From: Selaginella tamariscina
Taxonomy: Eukaryota; Streptophyta; Lycopodiopsida; Selaginellales; Selaginellaceae
Length of the DNA: 64,000 bases
Assembly: GCA_003024785.1 (NCBI GenBank)
Contig: PUQB01000531.1
Location: 110,017 to 174,016 of the forward strand
Reading direction: 5' to 3'
A program made the translations under genes and the position numbers. The first letter of the stretch is position 1, and each line of letters begins with the position of its first letter. Shown piece by piece: positions 23,781 through 35,689 of this stretch. The notes under the pieces are model-generated. The model searched no databases. It was not told where the DNA came from and worked only from the letters and a program-made list of their open reading frames with translations.

Positions 23781-26170
23781 ATTTACAGTAGGTAGCGGCT
23801 TCGTTTTCCATAGCGGCTAGCTTCTGCTTTAGGGCTGCAATCATTGCCTCCTGTAGCTTGGTAGCCTTCTGTAGCTCCCTCTGGAACCCCGCCTCCTGCT
23901 GTTCCTATGCATGTTTTACCTGAGCCTCCAGCCCTTGGACTCGCTCGTGTGAGTGCTTTAACTCTTGTTCCCTTACTGTGAGTAGTTGGGCTTGTTGTCA
24001 GGTGTGCTCCCTCAGCCCTGAGGCAGTGATTCATGGTGGGTCCGATTTCCTAGTTGAGCCATGCTCCTGTCTTGTACTTGACGGTACTACACCGCTCGCC
24101 TCTGGCTCCCCAAGTAAGGGTCTCGATTGGCTAGCCGTAGGTGTGGTAATGGCCTTTGCGAGTTGAGCCTTGTTCGCACAACTCCTTTATGACCGCCGTC
24201 AGTTCTGCTTGTGCTTCTACGAGCTCCCCACTCCCCCGCTCTAACTGGATCTAAGTTCGTGTATCTATTGTTCCTAATCTACTGTGGCCTGGCCGCGGGT
24301 GTGCCGGTCATCATTGAGTAGGCCTAGGAGGGTTTCGCACTCACTGTATAACTTCCAGAATTTTGCTGTCTCTCTTGCTCTAGAGTTCCCAGGCGTCCTT
24401 CTTCCTTTTTAATGTTATCATACACAGTCGGCCTCCTTGACACAGCAGTTCCTTAGCTTTTTGGGTATCCTCTCGTGCTTCCAGCTGTCGTTCCGTGAGC
24501 TCCGCCACTATGGCATCGTGTTCTTTCGCCACATCTGGGAGATATATACCGCCATTGATTCCTTTAGCTGGTCGAAGGCCTCCATGAGCTTGGTGTAGGC
24601 TGTGGAGGCCCATTGTCCGTCGGCCTAGAATTGTTGGTAGTTAGCCTTTGACTCATCCTCGGACTTGCCTCCCTTTTCTCCCTGGCTGGGTTCGGTTGAT
24701 TGCTCGGGTGTTCCTGACAGGGATTCCGGTGGTAGCGGGGGTCCTACAGCCAGGGAAATCACATATATGGGTTCTGACGACCCATGCTCTGGTGGTTCCT
24801 AGTTAGGAGGGGGGCTACCCTCCACTTGTTCCTCTGTCGACCCCGGGGGACTTGGCTGCTCCCTACGGTTGTACTGATATGTTCTTCATCCCTCGTTTGG
24901 AGTGGTGGTGGTGCTCTAACTATCGTCTGGCCAAACGAGCCTATGGTCATAATAGCGATGTGGCCGGCCGTGAAAAGCCTTTGCTCAGTCCCGGTCTGCA
25001 CTTCATGAATTCCATTGGTTAGCACTGGAACCAAGTATTGCTTAAGGCAGTCAGCCCAATTTACTGCGGCTCCTTCCCAGGCTCTGTAGAGACCGTTCGC
25101 TAACCGCCCAGGGATATGTCTTTTGTTCTTCCCGTAAGCATGAAGGTCATTAACGCTATGAACTCAGCTGCTTCCTCCTTTGCTTGTATGCCTTGTAGTC
25201 CTCAGGTCCCTGTGGTGGCGAGCTGTTGAATCTTCATGTTCGAACATTCCCCTAAGGCGAGGCCGTCCCCTGGTAGTTGGAAGACTATCGCTAGTTTGTC
25301 AAACATAATGCGGAAGATTGCGCTCCCATCCGTGCAGAACTGTATCCCCTCCACCCGATTTGACTAGCTACTAGTTTTGCTGATTGGATGAATGCTTGGC
25401 CTTCTTAGTGAATCCTAGGTCCTCTACTTCTCCCCACAAAAGGTCGAAGAATTCGTCCAACCGTAGCTATCTCCTGACTCGTCGAACGTCGGGTCGCCCG
25501 ATTAATTCTTTGAACCTGGAGTGCTTGGGCGACACCAGTTCCGCTGTTCATTCCTGGCCCTCAATAAACACACAAATCTCTTCTATTACCACTGGCCAAT
25601 TTCTCTCCGTCCACCCTATGGTCATGGCAATGGAAGTGTGGCACTGTACGCCTCCTATCCGAGTATAGGTGTTGTGGCAGTCCTTGTGCCATCCTCTGAG
25701 GTGACTGGTGTGGCTATCCTTGTGCCTAGATACGTAATGATGGTGTTGCCTGACCATCATTGTCTTCATAGTACCTGCCTCACGCATGCGGTCCAACCTC
25801 GTGAATCATGTGATCCTGTGAGCTGGCCACACGTGTGTTGGAGATCCTGCTTTCGACCGCTCTGTCTTCCCTATTGTGTTACCTCGCAGTCTGATTGCCC
25901 TGCCCCGGGATTCCTCGGCCTGTGCTCCGTCTGGATGGCCAAAGCGGCTACTGTTTGCTGCCCGTCGTGGTACTTGTCCATTATCGTCATCTGTTGTGGT
26001 CTTGATGGTGCTTGGTGGGGCCCATCCTGATTCTAACTGCAAAGCCTTACATGTTGATCCCCTTCCTGCTACTTCTTCCCCATATTGGCCCGCGCGTTGT
26101 CGAAGGAAAATATTTGGGGACTCAGATGTTCGGGACTTGATGGCTTTAGTGATAGCGCATCGTAGTAGTC
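23781..26170 (-). pseudogene. Decayed coiled-coil gag-like region of a gypsy derivative
   Basis: In broken minus-strand frames the 24,000-23,790 stretch gives a long heptad pattern (EQELKHSHERVQGLEAQVKH, then LQKATKLQEAMIAALKQKL). The 24,600-24,380 stretch gives a similar charged pattern (AKEHDAIVAELTERQLEARE). Between 24,700 and 26,100 are short frames with no family I recognise. A homologous start is present at 63,400-64,000. It is most likely the structural-protein region of a non-autonomous gypsy-like element. Confidence 0.45.
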
Positions 26171-26173
26171 CTT

Positions 26174-26805
26174 GCTAATGATCACACACATGAATAAAAG
26201 AATAAAAAAGAAAGGGAAAACATGAGATGAAACTCATGACACAAAAGATACACTAACTAATTTTTATATTTCATCATAAGAGCACACACGAAATAATGTC
26301 ATCACTCCTATTTACAAAGTAAGAAAAGAAAAGAAGAACTAGAGACTTCTTCTATATCTCTATATTTATTGTGTCCTATATGTGAGCCTTGGTTCCTTAT
26401 ATACTTAAAATAATATAAAGAATGCATGTAGGGTAAGGTAGGGGTGTAAGAGAGGGTGTAAGATGGGGGTTACATAAGAATAATGGTAGGGGGTTATGGA
26501 AGGTGGGCTTGACCCATAAATGATGGGGTGTTATGGAAGAAGGTGACTTGACTTTAACTTGGGAAGGTGATTAGGAAGGTGCATGGAAGAAAACAAAGAA
26601 AATGTGCATGGTCAAAGCAGGCACTAACCATATGGATTAACATAATAATGTTGACTAGTTTGACCATGCAAAAAAGACAAAGAAGGGGAATAGTAAAGTG
26701 AAATGGAGACGTATAATACAAGTAGAAGACTAGTCCACTACATGCATACAAGGGGCTACCAAGGTGATGGTCCAAATTTTTCCGTGACAGCGTCCCCCAC
26801 CTGGG
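26174..26805 (-). other. AT-rich segment, possible 3' LTR with polypurine tract
   Basis: On the minus strand a purine-rich tract (AGGTGGGGGACGC, near 26,790-26,803) is followed at 26,789 by TGTCACGG and about 600 bp of AT-rich DNA containing no gene. This is the layout of a polypurine tract and 3' LTR. The far end near 26,174-26,180 is ambiguous and no target duplication or second LTR copy was found. Confidence 0.35.
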
Positions 26806-27229
26806 ACTTCGCGTCCTACTTCTACCAGGGAGGGTCTATGCCAAAGCTTCTCCCCCCCCACCACTTCCAGGGCTGATCTCCGATCGTCCGTGGTAGGGTA
26901 CTTGCCGTTGAGGCTAGGGCCGATATAAGGTTGTCGGTCCATTCTGATACCGAGCTTGGGGGGGGCTCTGCTTGATTGGTGTGATCATCTGACTGGGGTG
27001 TGTCCAAATGGGCCCTCCGGAATCATCCTGGTGGTTGGTGAACCAATTTTTGTGCCCCACTGTGTCTGGATAGTTTCGGGCTTCGGTCGCCCTCCATGTG
27101 ATCCTTGGTTCGTTCACGCTGAGCTGCCTCTGATGATAGGCCTCCTGCCTAGCACGACCCGATCCTGGAGGTCGGCTTGCAGGGGTCGTCGTTGTGCCCT
27201 CATTCCATCCTCCGCGCCTGCATGGCTCC

Positions 27230-27900
27230 TGGTATTCCAGCACTCTGAATTTCTATGCGGGGGCCTGGTTTGGCATGTGGATACAGACCTTATCACCTAT
27301 CTGGTTCAGAATCTTATTTGTTGTTGCTCCCAGTCGTGCTGCACCTTCTCGCACCCTTGAGCCAGGGTCGACCAAGGAGTAGGTCGAATCCCTCTCTAGT
27401 GTGCATGTTTAGGACCACAACGTTTATCCAAATTTAACCGTTTGGACTTCAACTTCTACTACCCTCAAGATGCCCTTAGGTGCCACCTTGGCCTAATTTG
27501 CCATGTGTACCTGAAAGGGAAGGCTCCGGAGTTGGCATACGCAATTCCCTATGGAGCTCTACTGACATAATGTTGACTGCCAACCCTCCATTTATAATCA
27601 CCTCGCTGATTGTGTGGACCTGCCATGCGAACTGGAATGGTTGGTATGTCGTTTACGTAGTCCACTGTGGTTGCAGTGCCTCTTGGTGGGGGCCTTGCTG
27701 TTGGTTGTGCCCGATTCCCCCATCGTGTGGTGGGAATCAGTGGCGTTTCTTGCCCTGTCAATGTCTGGGCTTCTCCCCTTCTGAAGGCGCGGCTTCGCCG
27801 TCTCCTTACCTTTCTCAGTGATTCTTGGCCTTGGCTGGGCTCCATGGGTCTCGAGACGGTCGGTCCTTCGGTTTGCTTCCTTACCCACTGCTTTAACACT
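27230..27900 (-). pseudogene. Gypsy protease and linker relic
   Basis: The minus strand carries a basic linker (27,880-27,640) and then a protease-like block EVIINGGLAVNIMSVELHRE (near 27,600-27,540). Plant gypsy proteases have a D/N-G-G/S-A-x-VN-[IV]-[ML] signature here. The end of the domain, DLLLGRPWL, is near 27,370. Frames are broken. It follows the gag at 29.2-28.4 kb in the expected order. Confidence 0.55.
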
Positions 27901-28383
27901 AGGGGTTTTTATTACCTATTTCTTTTTTGCACGCCTTCGCGTTCCCCTAATTCTGCGCCCTTGCGATTTTCTTGTTTCATCCGCTAAGGGAGAATGCGGC
28001 ACTATGTTTATCCCAGCGTCCTGTCCTGGTAGTACGACTGTTACTTGGTTTACTTGCGGTGCGGGGTTGGCATTGGGCTGGCGGGGATCTGCCCATTACT
28101 CGCCCTGGTGACGCCGGCTGCTTGCGCCTCTAGCATTGGTTTAATTAATGATACCCATGAACATCGGTAAAGCGGGTGTGGGCCTCTGCAAAGTGCGCAC
28201 ATCATCTCCTTGCGTTCCGGTTGTCTCTCTCTATTGCCATACCTTGGTCGGTACGATTGCCGCTCACGGGAACGAGACCTACGATTCCGATCTCTCGAAC
28301 GGGACCTCCTACGAGGTTGATTATCCCCCTCTTCTTGCGGCCATAACTCCTTCGGCCATCTGCACCCCCTTCGGTCTTTTATT

Positions 28384-29200
28384 CTACGTCAGTGCGACCG
28401 CTTGTGGTAGATTGCTCAGAAGTTCGACCAACCGGTAGCAATCGTCCGTGTTGTGGGACTTGCGGATGTTACATACCTGACAGTACTTGTCCCGGTGTAT
28501 CCCATTTAAGCCAGTGTTGTGGTTAAGTCTTCCTTCCGTGTGGCCCCTCGTTGGGTCTCCCCTGCTGAGCTGCATGTGCCCCTTGGCTCCCAACTGTCTC
28601 TCCTTTTTGGCCGGCTTTGGAGCGTCCAAGAGGTCCTCCTCGTCCGTGGTGGTGTCATTGGCCCCCTTGACGTCTGATTTGTCCTGCGTTTTCCTCTCCT
28701 AGCGTCTTTCGACTTCCCGCTTCTCAGCCTTCTTGGCATACCAGAGTAGTTTGCCGAACGTTCGGTCGTCATATAAGCCAATCCACTTGCGAATCTCCGG
28801 CTGCAGTCCCTTTCGAGACCACATTTTCTTGGTTAAGTCGACTAGGGCATCCCTTAGCTAGGCAATGTACCCCAGCATGCGGACCGTGTATTCGTCGACC
28901 GACTTTCCCACTTTCTATTTCAAATTCGTTAGTTTATGGATTACCTCTTCCTCGCTCTTTTCCTTCAAAAAACCCTCCGTACGGTTTCTCAACGAGCTCC
29001 TTCATTAACCTCATGGAATCCCATCCACCATGCGTGTGCCTTTTTTCTAGAGTGCACACGAATGCACTCAACTTCTTGTGGTTTTCACTTACGCTCCTCA
29101 ATTCACATACATGTTCAAACTTGTGTACATGCTGGTTTGTGTCTTCACCCTTTGCTCTTCGGAATGCAGGTAAGGGCATTGTTACTGTGCTCTCCTACAT
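28384..29200 (-). pseudogene. Gypsy gag with zinc knuckle, relic
   Basis: The minus strand starts with LPAFRRAKGEDTNQHVHKFE (near 29,170), a common gag capsid start. It continues across frame changes through KMWSRKGLQPEIRKWIGLYD (near 28,800) to a nucleocapsid knuckle CQVCNIRKSHNTDDC (near 28,470), which fits C-x2-C-x4-H-x4-C with Asn replacing one spacer residue. Acidic and basic linkers flank it. No intact frame remains. Confidence 0.6.
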
Positions 29201-29494
29201 CCGATTGAGCACCCGGGTAGTAAGGTCACCGAATCAATTCCCATGGCATCCGTTAAGTTGTTCCGATCCTGACCCTTACTTCGGACGTACTATAGTCTAC
29301 GTCTCGGTATTCTGCAAGTACCTTTCTCCTCCCTCGCACCCCCACCCTCATGTTGAGGGTGGGTGACAAGGATGGGCTCCTCTTGGCTGTCCCTTGGGGG
29401 CCCCCTCCACGAGACTAACCTGACGGCTGGTGGCGTAGCATACCTTGGCTAGACAGTATTCCTTCATCCAGTTTAGTGCTGTGTAAGACCGTGC

Positions 29495-30090
29495 ACGAAA
29501 TCCCTCGCAGTGTTGAGACAGTCATGATTGACGGAATGAATCCTCCTCGCCCTGAGACGGTATCCCCTCGTCTTGTAATGATTATGGCTCTGCCGTGCAC
29601 CCTTGCGGATTTCTCTTGCTAAGTTGATACGGTCTTGGCTGCTTAGGTGGATTTCTCTCGCCCTTGGACGAAATCCTCTCGTCCCTTGCCCAAAGTGACC
29701 ACTATGTGGCCCCCTTACTGGTACCCTCCTCTCAGTCCATCAGTTCGTCAACATCCAATCGCCTTCACAAGTGGTCATCCCATGTGTGCCTCAGCCTTCC
29801 GTGGATTCTCCTTGCAGTGTCGAGATAGTCGTGGTTGACGGGGCGGACTATGAGACGGTATCCCCTCATCTCGTGGTGATTGTGGCTTTGCCGTGCACCC
29901 TTGCAAATTTATCTCGCAAGATCGATACGGTCTTAGTCACTCAGACGAATTTTCCTCGCCCTTGGACGGAATCCCCTCGTCTCTTGCTCAGAATGACCAT
30001 TATGTCTTACTAGTACCTCCTCCCAGTTCATCGATGTCTAATCGCCTTCACGCTGGTGGTTATCCCATGTGTACCCCGGCCTCATGAGCT
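29495..30090. repeat. Two-copy tandem duplication of about 300 bp
   Basis: The segment 29,500-29,790 (GTTGAGACAGTCATGATTGA ... TTCACAAGTGGTCATCCCATGTG) is repeated at 29,812-30,075 with about three quarters identity by eye. Words such as GAGACGGTATCCCCTC, TTGCCGTGCACCCTTGC and ATACGGTCTT appear at matching positions. It lies upstream of the minus-strand gag, where leader or LTR sequence would be expected. Confidence 0.65.
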
Positions 30091-30409
30091 TATTCGTGCG
30101 CGGGAATTTTGCAGCTTGGTCATCTGCTTCAGCTGCTGGGTACATCAATCGGAAGGCCCTGTGGAGGCTGCGCACGGCTTCGAAGCCTGCTACTGGATTT
30201 CCTCCAGCTTCAAAGCGCCTCTGAAAATCGCTTTCTGCGTCTCCTCGTATGTTTCCTTCTTTCTCTGCCGCAAGGTCACAAGCAGTGGGCGAGGGAAAGC
30301 TCTGGCGACAAGATCGCCCTGGGGCAGTTCGCGGAATTCCTGGATTCGCAGCACCATTTCGCTTGTGCTGCTGCTCACCTTCCTTTTCTTCTTGTTAGGG
30401 GATTAGGGT

Positions 30410-32145
30410 TTGGAAATGGAGGAGAGCTTGTTCGACGACGAGGAGCGTCCCATCAAGAAAAAGGTACGTTTCCATCCGGCAGGAGAAGAGAGAGTGAAGA
30501 GGCAGCAGCTGGAAGGTGCTGAGTTCTTTGTGGTTCCTGATGAGATTACCAGCGCGGGCAGATTGTGGCAATGGATCAAACAGATCAATCCGAATGTTCG
30601 GGCCCGTCTTACTGCCCAGGGTTGGATGGCGATGGTGGGGAGTGTGAGAGATGGGCCTCTTCCGCATGAATTCGACTTGCATTTTCGCGAGGCTCCCTCC
30701 AGTTGTGCGGCCAGGGAGCAGGAAGGAGTTGAATGGATGGACGATCTAGTCTCCCGGATAGATAACTGGAGCGATGCTGTTTTGACGCCAGACAATGTTA
30801 TCTGGCCGTTTGCGCCCGTGGATGATTCTACTGCTGCTGCTTTATCCTCCTCCGCTAGTGACTTCAAGTTGCGTGTCTTGGACTTGGGTGACAACGACAC
30901 GCTCCAGTCTATCTGGGGTAAAGAGAGCGCGGTGAAGATCCTGGAAAGGGAATGCTACAAAGAGCTTTGGGAGGGTGGAGTGAAACCGTTGTTTGAGCAG
31001 AGTCGTCGCAGAGTGGCCGTCTTGGTTATGGGAAATCCAGGCATTGGAAAGACAGGTTTCTTGCTCTACGTGCTCGTCACCTTGCTCAAAGAGAAGAGGA
31101 AAGTCTTGTTGCGAACAAAAGGTGGTTGTCTCTACTGCTTCAATCCAGATGCGGCTGGGAACTACCATACCTCCATGGCTGGGAGTTATAGTGAGGCGAG
31201 GCTGGACAGGGATCGAGACCTTGTCTTTCTGGCGGACGGAAAGCTATCGGACGTGCCCGTTTTTCTTGGAAAGGCGCTTCTTGCGTCTACACCTCTCCGG
31301 AGCAACTACAAGGACTACGAGAACGATGCTGCGTGCAGGAAGTTCTTTCTACCGGTTTGGTCTAGCAGGGAGCTTTCTTTCTGAGGCAAGTAGTATTTCC
31401 CGACAAGGATCTGCAAGCTACGAATGAGAGATACAAACAGTGGGGTGGAATCCCGAGATATGTTTTGGAGATCACCTCAGATAATTTGGCAGGCATCATT
31501 CAGAGAATGCCAGCCTTGGCAGACGTTGTGACAGCCGCGTCTTCTGGTGCTGCCGAGTCGGATCATCCACATAAAGCTCTCTATCTACGAGTCTGAGACA
31601 ATTATAAGACATGCAGTATGCTTCTGGAGGAGGACCGTGTATGAGAAGCTTCACAGGGATCAAGAGCCTTCGTATCTTTCAGGAGAACTGCACTGCAGGG
31701 ATTCGGTGCTTTGAAAGGAGGCATTTTACAAGAACTATCTCGCAGAACACCAAGCTGTGAGCTCTTTGAAGACATGGCTACTAAGTCGACAGACCTTTAA
31801 TGCAGGAGTTTGCTTTCGGCCAGCCTTTGGAGCGTTGATGACTTGACTTCACCGTACGTCTACGACTCTATAGTGTGGTCGGAGAACCCCATCGAGGAGA
31901 CCATTGACGCTCTTCTCCTAACCAAGACAAGATGTTTTGCAGCTCTTTCAAGTGACGGTGAGCTCTGGAAGACATTGCCACAGGCTTAAATACAACGAAC
32001 TCTTGAGAGTGATGGACAAGTTAAGGTTTCCTCCAGAGCGAGTTGAAGTTTACTTAGTTACTACGAACGAGCCTGCATCTGGCAGAATTGGAGCATCAAG
32101 AGGCTGACAAGTGTTCGGCAGTTTGCATTGGATTCTAACGCGTAG
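30410..32145 (+). pseudogene. Crinkler/RHS-type P-loop NTPase-like gene, frameshifted
   Basis: A 324-codon frame (30,410-31,384) starts with an acidic/basic leader (MEMEESLFDDEERPIKKKVR). It then gives a conserved Trp-rich N-part, RVLDLGDNDTLQSIWGKES, and a Walker A loop, VMGNPGIGKTGFLLYVLVTL (about residues 203-222). The protein goes on in another frame after about 31,375: LRQVVFPDKDLQ and YKQWGGIPRYVLE, the latter a hallmark of Crinkler/RHS proteins. The tail FPPERVEVYLVTTNEPASG and VRQFALDSNA (stop at 32,143-32,145) also fits. Several stops lie between 31,600 and 32,000, so this copy looks inactive or has introns I could not place. In the broader family such proteins act as secreted or intragenomic effectors; the role in plants is unknown. 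Confidence 0.7.
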
Positions 32146-33590
32146 GTTAAATGCTCTAAGTCCTTCCCAATTCTTTCTGCAATAGGTCGCTTAGTTCCGG
32201 TGTAAAAGTTGTAGAATTCCGGTGTAGAAGCATTGAAGTTAGAAAAAATTTTTGTTTTTTTTTACCTATTGTTTGTTGATATCAGAATACTAGGTAGCAC
32301 GACCAATATCTTGAATATTTTTTAAAAGATGGTTCATTTGAATTTGTATGGAAAATATTGTATAATCTAGAAGAGTCTGCTACAATACCATTGTGTTCAA
32401 TGCAATGGGTGGTTATTTATTTCTAGCTGACTTTGGAATGCCAGACGAATGCTCAGATCAGGGGACAAATGAGAAGCTAGCTCAGCAGAAACATGTGCAA
32501 TAGAAGAATGGAACGAAAGGGGTACGTAATAACCTGTAGTATTCTTGTTTTCCAGATTCAAACTCATAAATTGTGTTAGGTAAACTTTGAGTGGTCCTTT
32601 GTAAACTGGACCTCAGTGAAACTCGGTGGAGAAATCGACAAGTGCGGATTTCTACAACGAGAGGTGTTTCTTAGTTGGGAATCCAATCACGGGTGGAAGT
32701 CCCTCCAATTCAGATTTCACTTCTACTCTATATATTAAGTAGATGCTGATTCCATATGGTCGAATGTTCTTCAAGAAAAAGCGAATTCTTCAGTTCGCTT
32801 AGTTGGTTAAGCTAACCATGCGCTCCTATTTGTGGCCATTTCCAGGGACTCCTCGCATCACGGCTCTTGCCATTTCGAAGTGCAAATGTGCTTATGCTGT
32901 TCTCCATCCCTATCACACATTTCCATGAGGTCCACGGGAAGACAAGACAGAAAAAAACATTCGCTTTCGTCTGGACAGAAGCCGGCCACCGCTGCCTGTT
33001 TGAACAACTTGCCAAGGCGCACACGTCCCGCACCTAAACCAGAAAGAAACACACTACATATCTATAGATGAAACAGAAGCGATCTGGGAGGAAACAATTA
33101 CATCCTCAGACACATCTTCTAGCCTGCAAAATCTTCTATCGGAAACCATAGCCCCTGTTGGCCTCCTAGGGCGCGCTACTTATTCATCGTCCGAGGAAGA
33201 GAGCCGTTGGCACGAAAACTTCCCTGCTACATAATACATATATACACATGAACGTATATCCTCACTCTGACTATCCATTTACTTATACAATATATATCGG
33301 CACACACACACACACACATATATATATTTTTGTGTGGCAAGCTTGTAAAACTCAAAGGAACGGATTGAGGTTATATGTAAGTTTTTAGATTGTGTTTCCT
33401 TTCTTTCTTCGTGCAGAAGAGTGTGACATCTTCGGAAAGGATTTTTTGATCTGGGAGCCACAATCCACGATCGTTTTGTCGGATGTCGAAGTAGAACCTG
33501 TGGAACGGAAGCTCCTCAACGAGCTGGCCTGAAGATTCAACGAGAAAGCCAAGAGTAGTCAGCTAAGATCTGTTAAGACGAGATAAAATC
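32146..33590. other. Intergenic, no gene recognised
   Basis: Frames here are short. A (CA)n/(TA)n microsatellite is at 33,300-33,330. Frames of 60-80 codons at 32,812-33,071 occur on both strands without recognisable domains. Confidence 0.5.
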
Positions 33591-33769
33591 GATTGCTGCG
33601 AGCAGCTCCTTTTTGTAAGCTCCAGAAGCTCATCCTGGATGAATGGAGAGAATATGATCTTTACAGTAACTTTGGAAGATGTCTTCGATCGGTCTTGCTG
33701 CATTCACCTTATCATCACGAGGCCACAGGCGCTGATTTAGAACCGAGATTATCTTCTGATAAGAGCTCG

Positions 33770-33846
33770 ATTTCGTAATATTGAACAACCGGAAGCGTCT
33801 CCTCATGCATGAGGAGACGCTTCCGGTTGTTCAAATATTACGAAAT
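33770..33846. repeat. Long near-perfect palindrome A (38/39-bp arms)
   Basis: Arms of 38 and 39 bases meet at CCTCATG|CATGAGG with no spacer; the only difference is one extra A near 33,835. Such a zero-loop palindrome is rare in chromosomal DNA. Confidence 0.95.
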
Positions 33847-33934
33847 TATCTCAAGATTAGCTTGATCATTTTTAACTTGCGAGTTTTGCAGCAAAACTCG
33901 CAGTTAAAAAATGATCAAGCTAATCTTGAGATAA
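33846..33934. repeat. Long near-perfect palindrome B (about 43-bp arms)
   Basis: Arms of about 43 bases (starting TTATCTCAAGATTAGCTTG and ending with its complement) surround a loop of only a few bases at GCAGC. Two single-base indels separate the arms. It begins at the base where palindrome A ends. Confidence 0.95.
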
Positions 33935-34573
33935 GTGTCAAAAAAAAAACAGAAAAGCTTGTCACCCTTTGTAGAAGACGTCGCTGCAGTTCTTCGTCAG
34001 GCTGGAAAAGAACAAAACGAACTCGGGGTGATCCCAACCTGATAAATTTCAGTCTGGATGAACCCGATGACATTGAAATCTGTTCGAACGCTATGCGGTT
34101 CTCATCGATGCGAGGAAAACCATCTATCAGAAAATGATTCATGCTGCTGTTGTTCATGGTACTGAGAATCAGATCCACAGCAAGTTCCGAAGAAACAGTT
34201 TCCTTCTTTCAAATAGCGCTGAATGTCCTTCCTGCATGAGATTCCTAAGAAACATAAAAACAGGAGAGAGAGTAGATCTCCAACACTCAGATGAACAAAT
34301 CGGAAGTGCTTCACGATCAGCTGGCACTGACCGCCTGTATCGAATGCCATTTCAATGTCATCGGATCGCAGAATGCCAATGAGCTTATCTAGCACGAAGA
34401 CGATCTTAGGCTTTCTTGCGACGATCTGCGACATTTCCTGCCTGGAAGCTTTCAAGATGTGAGGATTCGCCTTGCTGTTGTTCGATGCAGACTAATGGTC
34501 TTCGTCCAGCGATAGGGTCACCGACTCGACTGTGGGCTCGAAAAAATGGTAAATTGGACGCATAGGATATTCC

Positions 34574-35459
34574 ATGTTCGGATTCTTTGAGTGCCTGTTC
34601 TCAATGACGAGATCACCAAATGCCCAGCAAAGGAGCGAAGACGGAGAATTTCGAAGCCGAATGTGTTCTCCTGGAATCTGCTGCTTCAGGCGTATACCCA
34701 GAATGGGCACCTGCACCGGGCGCAGGACGTACTCCGCAGCATTCAGTAGTTTCCTGGACGAGCATGAGCCCAATATGGAGGCCTCCAAGAAGCAAAGATC
34801 TTGTTCGAGAAAAATGGGCGAGCGTAGCCTGATTTCGTGGTCGGCCATGCTTGCAGCATTTGCCCAATCCAGGCATCTGCTTCAGGCAAAATCCATGTTC
34901 AAAAAAATGCCGGAAAGGAATGCTTTGGCTTGCAACGCTATGATGAAAGCCTACGCCGAGCATGGCTATCTCTCGTAGAGCTGTTCGCAGAACGCACTTG
35001 CAGCTCTTGGAACGCGATTATCGCTGGATATGCCCATCTCGGGCATCTGCAGAAAGCGCAGACCGGCTTCAACAGAATGCCTGAAAGGAATGTGGTGTCT
35101 TGGACAACTATGGTAACTGCGTTGGCTTCTGGAGAGTGTGTTGAGGAAGCCAGGGAATTGTTCCATAGAATGCCTGAACGGACATTGTATCGTGGAACGC
35201 TCTGATTCCCTGCTCTCGGGAGGACCAGGCTGAAGCTGCATTCAACCGGATGCCACAGCAAAATGTGGTATCTTGGAACGCTCTCATAGCAGCATACTCC
35301 AGAAGCAGGAACCCGGTTGAAGCAAGAAAAATCTTCGATCGAATGCCAGATACTCTCTTACCGATGATGTATAATGTGATTCCCAGCAAAGACGGTGATT
35401 CTTGACTCACGATGGTTACCTCTTATTGCCAATCTGGAATGCTACTGGAAGCAAGACAA
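34574..35459 (+). pseudogene. PPR protein gene, 5' portion
   Basis: The plus strand encodes a series of pentatricopeptide repeats across changing frames: LISWSAMLAAFAQSRHLLQA (about 34,832), MPERNALACNAMMKAYAEHG (34,909), SSWNAIIAGYAHLGHLQKA (35,002), MPERNVVSWTTMVTALASGE (35,077), NVVSWNALIAAYSRSRNPVE (35,260). The repeats alternate about 31-residue units, as in PLS-class plant PPR proteins, which bind organellar RNA. Frameshifts near 34,975, 35,200 and 35,360 and a stop before the end show that the gene had decayed. It is interrupted at 35,464 by a copia element and continues at 39,072. Confidence 0.8.
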
Positions 35460-35464
35460 CTGCT

Positions 35465-35608
35465 TGTAGGAGATGAACGTGAGAGAACTCTGAAAGTGTT
35501 CTATATAATTAAAGATGTACATGATCCCGCTAAAAGATAACTGGGCGGACACGACTTTATGTCTACGTGGTGGTAGTGACGTGGCATAGCGTGACTGGAC
35601 CTCCAACA
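35465..35608 (-). repeat. Copia 3' LTR (144 bp)
   Basis: TG...CA ended; differs from the other LTR by about two bases (AACTGGG versus AATGGG, and TTTATG versus TCTATG). At about 144 bp it is short for a copia LTR. Confidence 0.95.
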
Positions 35609-35689
35609 CTCCTCCTCAGGCACGCTGCTCGTGGATCCCCGGTTCAACAAAATGTAAAGGTCGAATACCTAGTTGTCCCGGTGTGCTTG

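Larger units (their letters stand above)
33590..34500 (+). other. Broken coding-like sequence of unknown family
   Basis: Several plus-strand frames (33,593-33,778, 33,930-34,137 and 34,090-34,382) have non-repetitive composition and could be parts of one gene; one reads ARKTIYQKMIHAAVVHGTE near 34,110. I recognise no family. The series is interrupted by the twin palindromes at 33,770-33,934. Confidence 0.3.

Noticed and set aside
25384..28500. Plus-strand frames of 60-170 codons in the 25-28.5 kb region
   Set aside because: They are shadows of minus-strand gypsy gag/protease relics, which show family motifs while the plus frames do not.
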